Origin: Ambrosia x helenae
Taxonomy: Eukaryota; Streptophyta; Magnoliopsida; Asterales; Asteraceae
NCBI GenBank assembly: GCA_030844895.1
Contig: CM061223.1
Location: 106,871,186-106,935,185, forward strand
Reading direction: 5' to 3'
DNA length: 64,000 bases
The position numbers and the translations under genes are program-made. How positions within the stretch are numbered: the stretch's first letter is position 1; the number at the start of each line of letters is the position of its first letter. Under the pieces are notes generated by a model, which ran no database searches, was not told the origin of the DNA, and saw only the letters and a program-made list of their open reading frames with translations. Below, one piece after another: positions 1 through 10,969 of this stretch.

Positions 1-708
1 CCATGGCACTGGGAGCAGTTCCCAGCAGCACGCCCAGCAAGGTACGTCATGCCTGGAAGATATGATGGCACAACTTCTGAGCAACTCCACCAGCACGAAT
101 CAGATCGCTGAGAAGCGTTACCAGCAGCACGAGGAACGCTTCAAAGAGGGCGAGATGAGGAGTCAGAAGGCATCGATGCAGACCATTGAGAACCAAGTTG
201 GTTAGTTGGCGAAGTTGATGTCCGAGAGACCCCAGAGTGGTCTTCCAAGCAACACTGAGCCAAATCCGAGGGGGCATGTTAATGTCATCATGACGAGGAG
301 TGGTAAAACCACGGGACCTGACACATCGGGCTCACCACCGATCACTGAGACGGTCCAAACCTCGCCTAGCGGACGAGGTGCACGCTAGGCGAGTCCCAAA
401 GCCAGTTACTGACTACACTCCTCGAGTTCCATACCTAGGCAGGCTGGGGAAGCAGAAGGACGAGGCCCAATACGGTAAATTCCTTAAGTTGTTTAAACAA
501 CTACACATAAACACACCGTTTGTGGAGGCCTTAGCTCAGATGCCTAAGTATGCAAAATTCTTAAAGGACATCCTCACCAATAAGCAAAAACGTGAGGACC
601 TATCCTGTGTGTTGTTGAACGAGAACTGCTCTGCAATTCTACAGAATCGACTGCCCATGAAGATGGGATATCCTAGTAGCTTTACTATCCCTTGTCTAAT
701 AAAAAAAC
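1..708 (+). pseudogene. Athila-like gag C-terminal part, broken
   Basis: C-terminal end of the Gag of a Ty3/gypsy Athila-like retrotransposon; the window opens inside it. In frame from about position 62 it reads a coiled, Gln/Glu-rich segment, then IENQVG, a stop (TAG at 203-205, where related Gags have Gln), then LAKLMSERPQ, PSNTEPNPRG and TRSGK, the usual linker between gag and protease in this family. After about 390 the reading continues in another frame as PYLGRLGKQKDEAQYGKFLKLFKQLHINTPF (quoted in parts: KFLKLFKQLHINTPF; ALAQMPKYAKFLKDIL), typical Athila pre-protease sequence. At least one stop and two frame changes make it non-functional. Family assignment comes from remembered motifs, not a search. 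Confidence 0.8.
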
Positions 709-1488
709 ATGACTGTCAGCAATGCACTTCCAGATTTGGGTGCCAGCATAAACCTTATGCCTTATAAGGTTTTTGAGAAGTTGGAGCTGGGTGAACCTTC
801 ACCTACCAGGATGAGCATTAGACTGGCTGATCGTTCAATCAAATACCCACGAGAGTTTGTTGAAAATATGCTTGTCAAGATTGACAAATTTGTGTTCCCC
901 GTGGATTTTGTCATCCTAGATATGGATGAGGACTCTAAAGTGCCTTTGATTCTTGGAATTCCTTTCCTTAACACGGCTAGGACGATTGTTGATGTGGCTG
1001 CGGGCCAAATCACACTCCGAGTTAATGATGAGCATGTAACTTTTGATATTCAGAGGTCGATGCGCCATCCTGAGAGTCAGGATGATACACTATACTATCT
1101 TGATATAGTAGACCAGTGTGTCAGCTCTCATGTTCGGTGCACTTTTCAGGAGGATGTTTCGGGCACAGATATGTTGTGTGGGGACCTAGATGGCATTATG
1201 AAGGAGGGCCATAGAGTTGAGCAGCCGGTCTATCAGATCGGTGATGATGGTTCCCAGAGTCCGAAGCATTTTGTGGAGATCGAGCGTGAGGAGAAAGAGA
1301 AGTCAAAACCATCTATGGAGGATCCACCATCTTTGGAGCTGAAAGGGCCCTCCCTCCCCCCGCACCTAGAGTATGCATTTCTTGACGAGGAGGGTCATCT
1401 ACCTGTTATCATTTCATCTTCATTGTCTGCAGAGGAAAAGAGCGAGTTGCTCAGAGTGCTTAAACTTCATAAACGGGCAACTGCCTAG
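709..1488 (+). pseudogene. Athila-like aspartic protease region
   Basis: Open for 259 codons. Near the N-terminus it carries PDLGASINLMPY, the retropepsin active-site loop (D-L-G-A instead of the copia D-S-G), followed by LADRSIKYPREFVENMLVKI, FPVDFVILDMDED and PLILGIPFL, the conserved C-terminal half of Athila-type proteases. The protein cleaves Gag-Pol in the virus-like particle. The residue before D is Pro, where related copies usually have Cys. After the protease comes the acidic spacer leading to RT, ending at TAG 1486-1488 just before KIMDIKGINP, which is normally continuous with the ORF. A frame change at about 700 separates it from gag. Confidence 0.85.
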
Positions 1489-1839
1489 AAGATCATGGAC
1501 ATCAAGGGGATTAATCCCTTATTCTGTACTCAAAAAATCTTGATGGAAGATGTCTATAAGCCCTGTGCGCAGCACCAAAGGCGTCTGAACCCCAATATGC
1601 AGGAGGTTGTTAAGTCCGAGGTCATCAAATTGTTAGATGCAGGATTGATATATCTGATCTCAGACTCTGTATGGGTGAGTCCAATGCACGTCGTGCCCGA
1701 GAAAGGTGGCATGACGGTGGTTACGAATGATAGGAATGATAGGAATGAGCTTATTCCTACCCGAACCCGTCATCGGATGGCGAGTTTGCATTGACTACCA
1801 CAAACTCAATGACGCCACCCGAAAGGATCACTTCCCGCT
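1489..1839 (+). pseudogene. Athila-like reverse transcriptase, N-terminal part
   Basis: Start of the RT domain: KGINPLFCTQKILMED, then QRRLNPNMQEVVKSEVIKLL, DAGLIYLISDSVWVSPMHVV and PEKGGMTVV, the N-terminal fingers of gypsy RT. A short tandem duplication (aggaatgat) after the VV.TND motif and a frame change follow; the other frame then reads RVCIDYHKLNDATRKDHFPL. The domain is cut at 1839 by the nested element 1840-9172 and resumes at 9173 with PFIDQMLERL. Across the insertion the host reads H-F-P-L-P-F, so the two halves belong together. Confidence 0.85.
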
Positions 1840-2169
1840 TGATGCGCGGTTGCACGCATCATACTTATTTGCCAGTTTTGTATATTTTTGAGTAGATTAG
1901 ATAGTATTTTTATTAGTTTTATGGCTGTACTCTATTATTTTAGTATTGTATATATTTTATTATTTTTTGGTGGTTTTTACTATTAATTTATTTATTTTAT
2001 ATTTTTGGAAGGTGATCGCATGGAGCGGGGCTAAAACAGTACAAGTTATATTCGAGACCCAAACACCCGAGTCGAGAGCACGAGGTGTTCATGAACGTTG
2101 GAGCGTAAACGAGTAGCTTTGGTCAACTCAAAAACACCCGAGTTGAGAACACGGGGTCATAATACCATT

Positions 2170-2227
<58 letters not shown>

Positions 2228-3126
2228 CACAAATTTGTTTGTGACTTTGAAAGTCACGTTTGAAGGCCCATGGCCCAATGACAAGAATTGGGAAAAAAAG
2301 AGGATACCTATATTTTTTAAGGGCGCATGAAATAAAGAAAAGACGATTATCAGAGCACGAGAGGGAGAAGCTGCATATTAATATTTTTCTGTGAAGAGGC
2401 GCAAGTCCGGTGAAAAAAAGAGAGGGACAAAAAGATTGAAGAAAAAGGATCCAACTTTTGAAGACTCAAGCTCTATGGCCATGAATGGCTAATCCCTTTG
2501 TATTACACTGAGGATGTAGGCTTTTGATATCTAGGGTTTGAACACATTTGGGTATTGTTCTTAAACTTTTGTTGATGTCTTTGTGTGCTTGAATTAACTG
2601 TGTTGATTGGTGATTAATCTTATGCTAAACTCATTTTTAGTTAATTGATCTTGCGCCAATTTCTAGTGAGATAAGCATGATTCCTTGCATTAACACAAAC
2701 ATAGGATTGTATGTTCTAGGTAATGAAGTTTAGTTTAGTCTATCTTGATATTGACAAAACTTGATACCTAAGCCTATTGAACAATCACTCCGTTAGTGCC
2801 AATTACATTATTATTGTTTACCCAATTGTTAAAGCCCTAGTATTCAATTGCTGAATCCTTAGTGTAATCTTTTTAATCCGATTGTTTACAACATCATTTT
2901 TATTTATAATTTCAATTAATTCTTAGTATTATAAACAACAACTTAAAATCAAAAATCTTAAATGAACAAAGTGCAATCTTCATAAGTCACATAGCATCTT
3001 CATAAGCAATACGTTTCAATCAACTAAACAACACTCGCTGACCACATGCTCCTTGGATTCGATACCTTATTTACCCTAACTACATAGGTTAGTTAGGTTT
3101 TGCATGACCCTAACGACAGGTCATCA
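1840..3126 (+). repeat. 5' LTR of the gag-protease element
   Basis: 1,287 bp, TG...CA, almost identical to 7881-9172. It contains an (AAT)n microsatellite at about 2168-2224 and two spaced copies of an AAACACCCGAGT-type motif at about 2063 and 2134. Its first 23 bases form a small inverted repeat (TGATGCG ... CGCATCA). The next base after the CA is followed by the PBS. Confidence 0.93.
2168..2224 (+). repeat. (AAT)n microsatellite in the 5' LTR
   Basis: About 18 AAT units. The corresponding tract in the 3' LTR (8214-8271) is interrupted by a GTA near its start, so it has changed since insertion. Its open frame of poly-Ile is not a gene. Confidence 0.95.
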
Positions 3127-3128
3127 AA

Positions 3129-3146
3129 TGGCGCCGTTTCCGGGAA
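3129..3146 (+). promoter_or_regulatory. Primer binding site, tRNA-Asp type
   Basis: TGGCGCCGTTTCCGGGAA lies two bases inside the 5' LTR. It is complementary to the 3' end of plant tRNA-Asp apart from a few mismatches (from memory of the tRNA sequence), the primer type reported for Athila elements. It fixes the element's orientation as +. Confidence 0.85.
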
Positions 3147-3271
3147 GCTAGTGTGCTTAGTGTTTATTGAGTAGTTGATATTGTGATAATCTGTTTAATT
3201 GTTTGTTTGGTTTATTCTCTACTTTTCCTCGTTACGCGGGGCGTGTTATTTGTGCAGTTTACAGGTAGTGC

Positions 3272-4951
3272 ATGCGTACAAGACATTCGAGGAGGACATC
3301 TCCTTTAGTGTTTGAACCGGAAATTAAGAGAGTAGCAAGAAGAAACCGACAACACCGGTTAGAGGAGCCGATTCCTTCTAACTCCCAATCACCACCCACA
3401 AGTCAACCTTTGTCCTTTGGAACCGTTCAAATGGCAAGTTCAAACCCAAATCGTCGTTCAGGTGAAAACCGAAGACCACCCACTCCACATCATCAAAACC
3501 AAACCCAACACCGAGGAAGATGAGGATTGGGGTTATCGAAATGTTAATGATGGTCAGGAGGATGAGGAAGAGTACAAAAGCGATAATCATTCTGACATGG
3601 GTGCAAATTGAAATATGGGTAATGACGGTTACTACAATCATGTCTTCAATAATCATCATCCCAGGTAAAACCCAAGAGGGCATCGAAATCCCAACATTCA
3701 CCAAAATCGGGGTGAAAATTTTGTGGGTCGAGCAGAAAGAAGACCTCATGGGAGAAGACCACCAAGAGATGAAGAAGTTAATGCTCCACGAAGAAGGCCC
3801 CCAGTTCCAATGCAAGGGGTTAATGGTCGGTTTAGACCACTTGCTTCTGAGAACGAGTCACCAATTGTACCACCACCTCCAGGAAGAAGATCTTTTGATT
3901 GTAAACCAAATTATATCAACATTCTTCCTCATTTCCACGGAATGGCCACTGAAGCCCATACGACCACCTTTCTGAATTCAAAGCAATGTGTGGTACCATG
4001 GGAGGTCACAATTTCTCCTTAGATGAAGTTCAGCTAAGGTTGTTCCGGTTCTCCCTCAAGGATAAGGCAAAGACTTGGTTTCTTACCTTGTCCGCACACA
4101 ACATCTATACTTGGGGAGAGATGCAACAAGTGTTCTTGGATGAATATTTCCCTAGTTTTAAAACGGATGGGGTACGGCTAGAGATTCGTTCCTTTCAACA
4201 GTTACAAGGAGAACCACTTCATGAAGCCTTCACTCGTTTTAAGGAGTTAATTCGGAAATGCCCACACCACAACATTGAATTATGGGAATTGGTTAGCAGC
4301 TTTGTGAATGGGTTGAGTAAGGAGGAAAGAAAATACTTAAAGTCTACTAGCAATGGAACTTTGTTATCTAATCCAGAGCAAGAAGACTGGGATTTTTTGG
4401 AACTAATGGCAAAGAATTCAAAAGCGGAAGAGTCGGCCGATCGAAGAACTAAGTACCCGGTTTCTAAGTCTCTTCCCGATTTAGATTCAAGCTCTAAAGA
4501 CCGGATTGCTCTGTTAGAAAGAGAGTTGGCAAAGATGAAGAAACGGGAGGTGTCAGCGGTACAATACCCAGTTTGTGATGATTGTGGAGATTTGGGGCAT
4601 AAGGCTAGTGAGTGCCCCGGTAATATGGGTCAAACTACCAAAGAGGTAAATCAAGTGTATGGGGAAAGGAAGTATGACATGAACTCCAACACTTATCATG
4701 CGGGCTTGAGAAACCATCCTAACTTTAGGTATGGTAATGCTTCAAATCAAATGAACCCGAATTTTCAATCGGGTAATCAAGCCGGTGGTGGGCAATATCA
4801 AAGTCACCAAGGTGGTAATCAAGGTGGTTACCAAAGAAACAACTACAATCAAGGTGGTAACCAAGGGTACAACAACCGTGACAATAATTACCAACGGGGT
4901 TACAACCAAGGCGGCTCCTCAAGCAATCAAGGAAATTCTTCGGGAAGTTAA
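3272..4951 (+). pseudogene. Athila-type Gag with frameshifts
   Basis: Capsid/nucleocapsid protein of the nested element. It begins at ATG 3272 (MRTRHSRRTSPLVFEPEIKR), runs to a frame change at about 3520, continues in another frame with an acidic stretch and then INILPHFHGMATE, shifts again at about 3955, and continues from there in the frame of ATG 3986. That last part carries the Retrotrans_gag core (FSLKDKAKTWFLTLSAHN, then EMQQVFLDEYFPSF and FTRFKELIRKCPHH) and one CCHC zinc knuckle, CDDCGDLGHKASEC, followed by a Gly/Asn/Gln-rich tail. TAA at 4949-4951 stops this frame, but the same frame reopens 15 bases later (4967), so one stop separates it from the next ORF. Two frameshifts make this copy unlikely to be functional. 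Confidence 0.88.
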
Positions 4952-4966
4952 GGTGGTGATGAGTCT

Positions 4967-6361
4967 TTGAGTTCAAAGATGGATACCTTAATGAACATGA
5001 TGAAAGAGAACAACAAGGCAAATGAGGTGAGAGATAAGTCTCATGAAGCATTAATGAGACAAGTGGGTCAACTTGCTGAAGATGTGGCTCAATTGAAAGG
5101 AAGCACGGGGAAGCTTCCAAGTGACACAACAATAAACCAACAACATCAAGCATCGAGCTCAAGAAACAATCAAAGCGTGCATATAAATGCGGTGAGTTTT
5201 ATTTTGAATGATAAGGTTGTGGGTAATGAAACAACTCCACCACAACAATTTGTTGATGGTGTGGTGGAGGAGGTTGATAGTGATGATGAGCAGGAAGAGG
5301 AAAATATTTCGCAAAATAATTTTGAAGTTAAAAATTATAAAAAATCTTTTTGCGAAAAGTGTTTAAATGAGATGGCTACTAAGACAAGTGTGGGGATGGA
5401 GACTAATACCATCCCATATCCTGTAGCTTTAGTAGACCCAAACAATGTGTCAAAGTGGAGCCCACCAAAGGATGAGAAGTGGGAAAATTTTAAACAAGTC
5501 AAAATAAATTTACCACTTATTGATGCAATTGAAAAAATTCCTGCTCATGTTGAATGTGTGAAAGAGTTAATCAACCAAAACAAGCACAACGAGTTGCCTA
5601 AACATTTAGGGGCACATGTTCGTGCTGTGTTGTCGGATGCTCTTCCCCCTAAACTTCAAGATCCAGGAGCCCCATTGATTCCAATTCAGGTTGGAGAGCT
5701 TAAAATAGAAAGGGCGCTCCTAGATCTTGGAGCATGTATGAGTATATTGCCTGGGAGTCTGTTTGACCAATATGACTTTGGTTCAATACATGAAATTAAC
5801 ACCATGGTGGTGTTAGCTGATCAAACTCTCACGCATCCAAGGGGGATGGTGAATGATGTGTTGGTGAAAGTAGAGGATTTCTACTACCCAGTTGACTTTT
5901 TGGTGGTAGACTATGTAAATAGTGCGATAAACACACAACCCACCATTATACTGGGTAGGCCGTTCTTAGCAACTGCACATGCTAATATAAATTGTGCTAA
6001 TGGAGCGGTAAGCATGAAATTTGGTGACCGTGAGTTGTCTTTAAATGTATATCCAAATTTGTCTAACTCGGTTGTTGATGAGAAATGTCCCAAAAATGAC
6101 ATTTTTGATAGTGGTGGCCCTCTTGTAAAAGAGGATCACCCAAAAGAGGATTTTTGTATGGTTAACAGGTTTGGAGCAGTCAAGAATAGCACGGTAAAAG
6201 GAAGAAGGACGAAATTGAAGAAACCGCCTGATTTGGACAATGAAACAAGAACAGGAAAGATGGTTGACCCGGTTAGGAACACCTTAAAGGACCTAGCGGA
6301 ACGTAGGAGGGTTGCATCTTTAGAGGCGGAAGGAGGAAGGCATCCAACTCGACCACCATGA
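4967..6361 (+). CDS. Gag tail plus aspartic protease, 464 aa
   Basis: Intact ORF in the same frame as the Gag core. Residues 1-100 are a helical, Met/Lys-rich segment (MDTLMNMMKENNKANEVRD; RQVGQLAEDVAQLKG), the Gag C-terminus. Around residue 130-200 lies the pre-protease linker (KWENFKQVKINLPLIDAIEK). The protease centres on ALLDLGACMSILPGSLF at about residue 250, followed by LADQTLTHPRGMVNDVLVKV, YYPVDFLVVDY and PTIILGRPFLATAHANI. After it a basic segment leads straight to the stop; the RT that normally follows is missing. The preserved protease frame suggests selection or a recent origin. It would cleave Gag inside particles. Confidence 0.85.
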   Translation: MSSKMDTLMNMMKENNKANEVRDKSHEALMRQVGQLAEDVAQLKGSTGKLPSDTTINQQHQASSSRNNQSVHINAVSFILNDKVVGNETTPPQQFVDGVVEEVDSDDEQEEENISQNNFEVKNYKKSFCEKCLNEMATKTSVGMETNTIPYPVALVDPNNVSKWSPPKDEKWENFKQVKINLPLIDAIEKIPAHVECVKELINQNKHNELPKHLGAHVRAVLSDALPPKLQDPGAPLIPIQVGELKIERALLDLGACMSILPGSLFDQYDFGSIHEINTMVVLADQTLTHPRGMVNDVLVKVEDFYYPVDFLVVDYVNSAINTQPTIILGRPFLATAHANINCANGAVSMKFGDRELSLNVYPNLSNSVVDEKCPKNDIFDSGGPLVKEDHPKEDFCMVNRFGAVKNSTVKGRRTKLKKPPDLDNETRTGKMVDPVRNTLKDLAERRRVASLEAEGGRHPTRPP

Positions 6362-7867
6362 GGGTAGTGTATTTGGTCTGGCTGAAGACCCTAAAACTTA
6401 GCGCTTTCGGGAGGCAACCCAAAAAAAAGGAAAAAAAATCATTTTCAGCTTTGTCTATCGCCCGCGAATGAAATGCTATACGGTTCGATTGGGAGGAATT
6501 CCAGAGACTCATACGCGCACTGCCTATATCCAGGGGAGTCTGTTCCTTTTACTGTTGTATTTTATTTTTATTTCTGCTTTATTTTATTCCTAGCTCACAT
6601 TGAGGACAATGTGTCGTTCAAGTGTGGAGGTGGGGAAACTTCGTTTTTATTTATTTTTGTGTCTTTTTATTTATTTTTGTGTCTTAAAAAAATGTAAAAA
6701 AAAATTTGAAAATGTCTTGAAAACTGTTCCTAAAAAAAGTCTAATCAGGCATAAAGCAGCTCTTTTGGTACCTACCAGTTGTTTATTGATTGTTTTGGCA
6801 GTAGATCCTTAGTCATGGTCTAATTTGTGGAAAAGTAGTATGAACCGTTTTTAGCAAGTGTTTTTAAGAAAAAAGTTTAGAATTGTCTGACTAGATTTAA
6901 CAAGCTATTGGTAATAAATGCATGCACACATCGGTAACCCATTTCCCCACTTTTGTGAGATCTTGAGCCTACTAGATGATATATATTTTTCATTTGTTGA
7001 GAGTAGGCCAAATGTTTCTCTGTTGCAGAACCTGTGTGATTTGATACATGCTGAGGTTGTAGACTATATATGCACATAGATGATAAAGGCGATCTAGGAT
7101 TCCCTTTTTGCTTGACACCTTTTATTTGTTTTGTGTTAACCGGTTTACCCAAGAATATTACCATTAGTAGCCAACTTTGAGCCTTATATCCTTTCGTTTG
7201 CTAAACCACATAATCACCCAAATAAACCAGTACCTTTACCAAGTGTTGATGACATCCAAAGTGTTAAGTGACTGTATTTATGTTAGAAAAAAATATATGT
7301 GTGAAAAAAAAGAGAAAAAAAAAGAATACAAAAATAGAAGTATGTGTTATGGGTCAAATATGCCCAAAGTTATGTTTATTTATGTGTATTGTGAATAAGG
7401 ATTGTCAATCATGTTGGTGTCACCATTTTATTTTAGCCACTTGCTAGCCAAATATTTCCTACCTTTACCCTAAACACGAAACCCGTAAGTCCTTTAGATA
7501 TGTGCATTGTCTACAGTTGAGGTGTGATTGTCATACAAGCCTATGATAACAGAGTTGCATACTTGGTTTTTGAGTGATTAATACTAGCGCATTAAATGCT
7601 AGTCCAGATATTAAACCGAGTGGAGTGAAAAATTGTGAGGGGTGTGTTGCATGAATATAAAAACCGGAAGCATGTTAGATTTGGTCGGGTTAATTCTGTA
7701 TTAATTGAAAATCAATTTATCTTGCTGAATTAACACATCTAATGCTGATCTGTAAATGGGGTATGACTTTGGACCTTAGCTAAGGTATGATAGGGCGACT
7801 GGGGTGCTAGTCTGTGATAATGTCTTGAGCAGAGTATATATATAATTTTTTCGAGACGAAAAAAGAT
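6362..7867 (+). other. 3' untranslated part of the gag-protease element
   Basis: No coding domain found. At 6400-6420 the text gcgctttcgggaggcaaccc resembles the sequence that follows the end of pol in Athila elements (from memory), which suggests the internal deletion joined protease directly to the end-of-pol region. At 6614-6634 there is an internal purine-rich tract (aagtgtggaggtgggg) like an extra PPT. The rest is AT-rich, with short ORFs I consider chance. Confidence 0.7.
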
Positions 7868-7880
7868 AAGTGTGGGGGTG
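7868..7880 (+). promoter_or_regulatory. Polypurine tract
   Basis: AAGTGTGGGGGTG directly abuts the 3' LTR and would prime plus-strand DNA synthesis. Confidence 0.85.
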
Positions 7881-8221
7881 TGATGCGCGGTTGCACGCAT
7901 AATACTTATTTGCCAGTTTTGTATATTTTTGAGTCGATTAGATAGTATTTTTATTAGTTTTATGGCTGTACTCTATTATTTTAGTATTGTATATATTTTA
8001 TTACTTTTTGGTTGTTTTTACTATTAATTTATTTATTTTATATTTTTGGAAGGTGATCGCATGGAGCGGGGCTAAAACAGTACAAGTTATATTCGAGACC
8101 CAAACACCCGAGTCGAGAGCACGAGGTGTTCATGAACGTTGGAGCGTAAACGAGTAGCTTTGGTCAACTCAAAAACACCCGAGTTGAGAGCACGGGGTCA
8201 TAATACCATTTATAATAATAG

Positions 8222-8273
<52 letters not shown>

Positions 8274-9172
8274 CACAAATTTGTTTGTGACTTTGAAAGT
8301 CACGTTTTAAGGCCCATGGCCCAATGACAAGAATTGGGAAAAAAAGAGGATACCTATATTTTTTAAGGGCGCATGAAATAAAGAAAAGACGATCATCATA
8401 GCACGAGAGGGAGAAGCTGCATATTAATATTTTTCTGTGAAGAGGCGCAAGTCCGGTGAAAAAAAGAGAGGGACAAAAAGATTGAAGAAAAAGGATCCAA
8501 CTTTTGAAGACTCAAGCTCTATGGCCATGAGTGGCTAATCTCTTTGTATTACACTGGGGATGTAGGCTTTTGATATCTAGGGTTTGAACACATTTGGGTA
8601 TTGTTCTTAAACTTTTGTTGATGTCTTTGTGTGCTTGAATTAACTGTGTTGATTGGTGATTAATCTTATGCTAAACTCATTTTTAGTTAATTGATCTTGC
8701 GCCAATTTCTAGTGAGATAAGCATGATTCCTTGCATTAACACAAACATAGGATTGTATGTTCTAGGTAATGAAGTATAGTTTAGTCTATCTTGATATTGA
8801 CAAAACTTGATACCTAAGCCTATTGAACAATCACTCCGTTAGTGCCAATTACATTATTATTGTTTACCCAATTGTTAAAGCCCTAGTATTCAATTGCTGA
8901 ATCCTTAGTGTAATCTTTTTAATCCGATTGTTTACAACATCATTTTTATTTATAATTTCAATTAATTCTTAGTATTATAAACAACAACTTAAAATCAAAA
9001 ATCTTAAATGAACAAAGTGCAATCTTCATAAGTCACATAGCATCTTCATAAGCAATACGTTTCAATCAACTAAACAACACTCGCTGACCACATGCTCCTT
9101 GGATTCGATACCTTATTTACCCTAACTACATAGGTTAATTAGGTTTTGCATGACCCTAACGACAGGTCATCA
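7881..9172 (+). repeat. 3' LTR of the gag-protease element
   Basis: 1,292 bp, same ends as the 5' LTR. Differences seen include cgatcatcatagcacg against cgattatcagagcacg and the AAT tract length. It is followed by CCGCT, the target duplication. Confidence 0.93.
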
Positions 9173-9742
9173 CCGCTTCCATTCATCGACCAGATGTTGG
9201 AACGTCTGTGTGGGAAGTTGTACCACTGTTTCCTTGATGGTTTTTCTGGGTATTTCCAAATTCCTATCGATCCTGTGGACCAGGATAAGATGACCTTCAC
9301 ATGCCCTTTTGGCAAATTCACCTACAGGCATATGCCATTTGGGATGTGTAATGCGCCGTCGAAGTTCCAGCGTTGCATGGTCGCCATCTTTCACGACATG
9401 ATCGAGGACTCCATGGAAGTATTCATGGATGATTTTTCTGTTTTCGGGAGCTCCTTTGATCAATGTTAGAAGAATTTGGAGCGGATGTTACAGAGATGTG
9501 GGGAGACCAGTCTTGTGCTCAACTATGAAAAATGACACTTCATGGTGAAGGAAGGAGTAGTCTTGGGGCATAAGGTCTCCCAAGAAGGGTTGGAGGTTGA
9601 TCCAACAAAAGTGGACATCATTTCTCGACTCCCACCCCCCACCTCTGTCAGAGCAATCCACATTTTCCTGGGTCATGCGGGATTTTACAGGCGATTCATC
9701 AAGGACTTTTCAAAAATCGCCCGTCCCATGACCAGGTTGTGA
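9173..9742 (+). pseudogene. Athila-like reverse transcriptase, remaining part
   Basis: Continues the RT interrupted at 1839: PFIDQMLERLCGKLYHCFLD, GFSGYFQIPID, FGKFTYRHMPFGMCNAPSKF and the catalytic VFMDDFSVFG at about 9422-9450 (the two Asp of the YxDD-equivalent box; FMDD is usual in Athila). In-frame stops occur after FDQC (TAG, about 9467), after LNYEK (TGA) and after TRL (TGA 9740-9742), but the frame is otherwise kept through GHKVSQEGLEVDPTKVDII and FLGHAGFYRRFIKDFSKIAR. The copy is a clear pseudogene. Confidence 0.9.
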
Positions 9743-10216
9743 GAGAAGGATGCACCATTTGTGTTTGGTGCTGAGTGTTTGAAGGCATTTGGCCTTCTTA
9801 AGAGTTTGCTTGTTGAGGCCCCTATTTTAGTGGCGCCGGACTGGGCGCTGCCATTCGAGATCATGTGTGATGCGAGTGATTTCGCAATAGGGGCAATCTT
9901 GGGACAGTGGAAGGACAAGCACTTCCATCCGATCTACTACGCCAGTAAGACTCTACATGATGCTCAGGAGCATTATACAACCACTGAAACAGAGCTTCTT
10001 GCCGTAGTCTTTGCATTCGACAAGTTTAGATCGTATTTAGTGCTGTCAAAGACCATTGTGTTCGCGGACCATGCAGCTATTAGATACCTGTTCAGCAAGT
10101 AGGATGCGAAACCGCGCCTGATCCGATGGATCCTATTGCTGCAAGAGTTCCACATTGAGATTCAGGATTAGAAAGGTGCCCTGAATGTTGCTGATGATCA
10201 TCTGTCTAGACTTGAG
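9743..10216 (+). pseudogene. Athila-like RNase H domain
   Basis: Same frame as the RT. Motifs: FEIMCDASDFAIGAILGQ (first catalytic Asp), HPIYYASKTLHDAQEHYTTT, ETELLAVVFAFDKFRSYL (catalytic Glu) and VFADHAAIRYLF. In-frame TAG codons at 10100-10102 and about 10169. The reading passes WILLLQEFHIEIQD and ends in DDHLSRLE, normally followed by the linker to integrase. Here it jumps at 10217 straight into the middle of the integrase core, so the integrase zinc finger and first catalytic Asp have been deleted. Confidence 0.9.
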
Positions 10217-10969
10217 TGCAGCCTATTCTCCCGGTTCGGTGCCCTGAAGGCACACATTAGTGATCGAGGTACACATTTCTTCAACGCGCAGCTTGAGAGA
10301 GCATTGGCCCGTTATGGTGTGCACCACAGGTTATCCACCCCTTATCATCCATAGACAAGTGGGCAGGTGGAGGTCACAAACGGAGGATTAAAGAGAATCC
10401 TTGTGCAGTCGATAAACCAAAACCGCAAGGATTGGGCTGACGAATTAGATGATGCATTGTGGTCCTTCCGGACCGCATATAAGATGCCTATCGGGACAAC
10501 TCCCTTTAGGCTTGTTTATGGGAAGGCGTGTCATCTCCAAATCGAGCTGGAGCATAGGGCGTTCTGGGCTCTGAAAACATCAAACATGGATTTGAAGACC
10601 GACGGTGAGACCCGTTTCTTGTAGATTCATGAGCTGGAAGAGCTGAGGCAGCAAACCTACGAAAGCTCGATTTTGTATAAAGACTGCACCAAGAGATTGC
10701 ACGACAGTCGCCTGAAACACCGAAAAGATTTTCAGGTAGCCGACTTGGTCTTGCAATACAATTCTCGCCTGCGTCTCTTTCCGGGAAAGATGAAATCCCG
10801 ATGGACAGGCCCGTACACGGTTAAGGAAGTACATCCATACGTGACTCTCTCAATTGAAAATACAGAGGGATTGACTTTCAAAGTCAATGGGCATCGCTTG
10901 AAAACTTATACTGATGGCCCGGTTGACCCGGCAGTGGAGGTACTTGAACTCCACGCTTCGCGCGCCTAA
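10217..10969 (+). pseudogene. Athila-like integrase C-terminal part, unit 1
   Basis: Begins inside the core: SLFSRFGALKAHISDRGTHF holds the second catalytic Asp and TSGQVEVTNGGLKRIL the catalytic Glu. A TAG at about 10354 replaces the usual residue before TSGQ. WADELDDALWSFRTAYKM and TTPFRLVYGKACHLQIELEH follow, then the C-terminal domain RLFPGKMKSRWTGPYTVKEV and TFKVNGHRLK. A second TAG lies at about 10622. A purine tract, AAGCGTGGGGAGGTGAG, follows immediately after the stop. The zinc finger and first Asp are absent. Confidence 0.88.

Larger units (their letters stand above)
1840..9172 (+). mobile_element. Nested non-autonomous Athila-type element with gag and protease only
   Basis: A complete LTR element of 7.33 kb inserted in the RT of the older Athila copy. 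It starts TGATGCGCGG and ends AGGTCATCA, with the 5-bp target duplication CCGCT at 1835-1839 and 9173-9177. Order: LTR 1840-3126, PBS 3129-3146, gag, protease, 3' untranslated part, purine tract 7868-7880, LTR 7881-9172. No RT, RNase H or integrase lies between protease and 3' LTR, so it would need enzymes from a related Athila element. This matches the class known as TR-GAG. The two LTRs differ by only scattered substitutions and the length of an AAT repeat, so the insertion is fairly recent. Confidence 0.93.

Noticed and set aside
206..1013. Minus-strand ORFs over the Athila gag/protease
   Set aside because: Shadows of the coding strand, which carries the recognised motifs.
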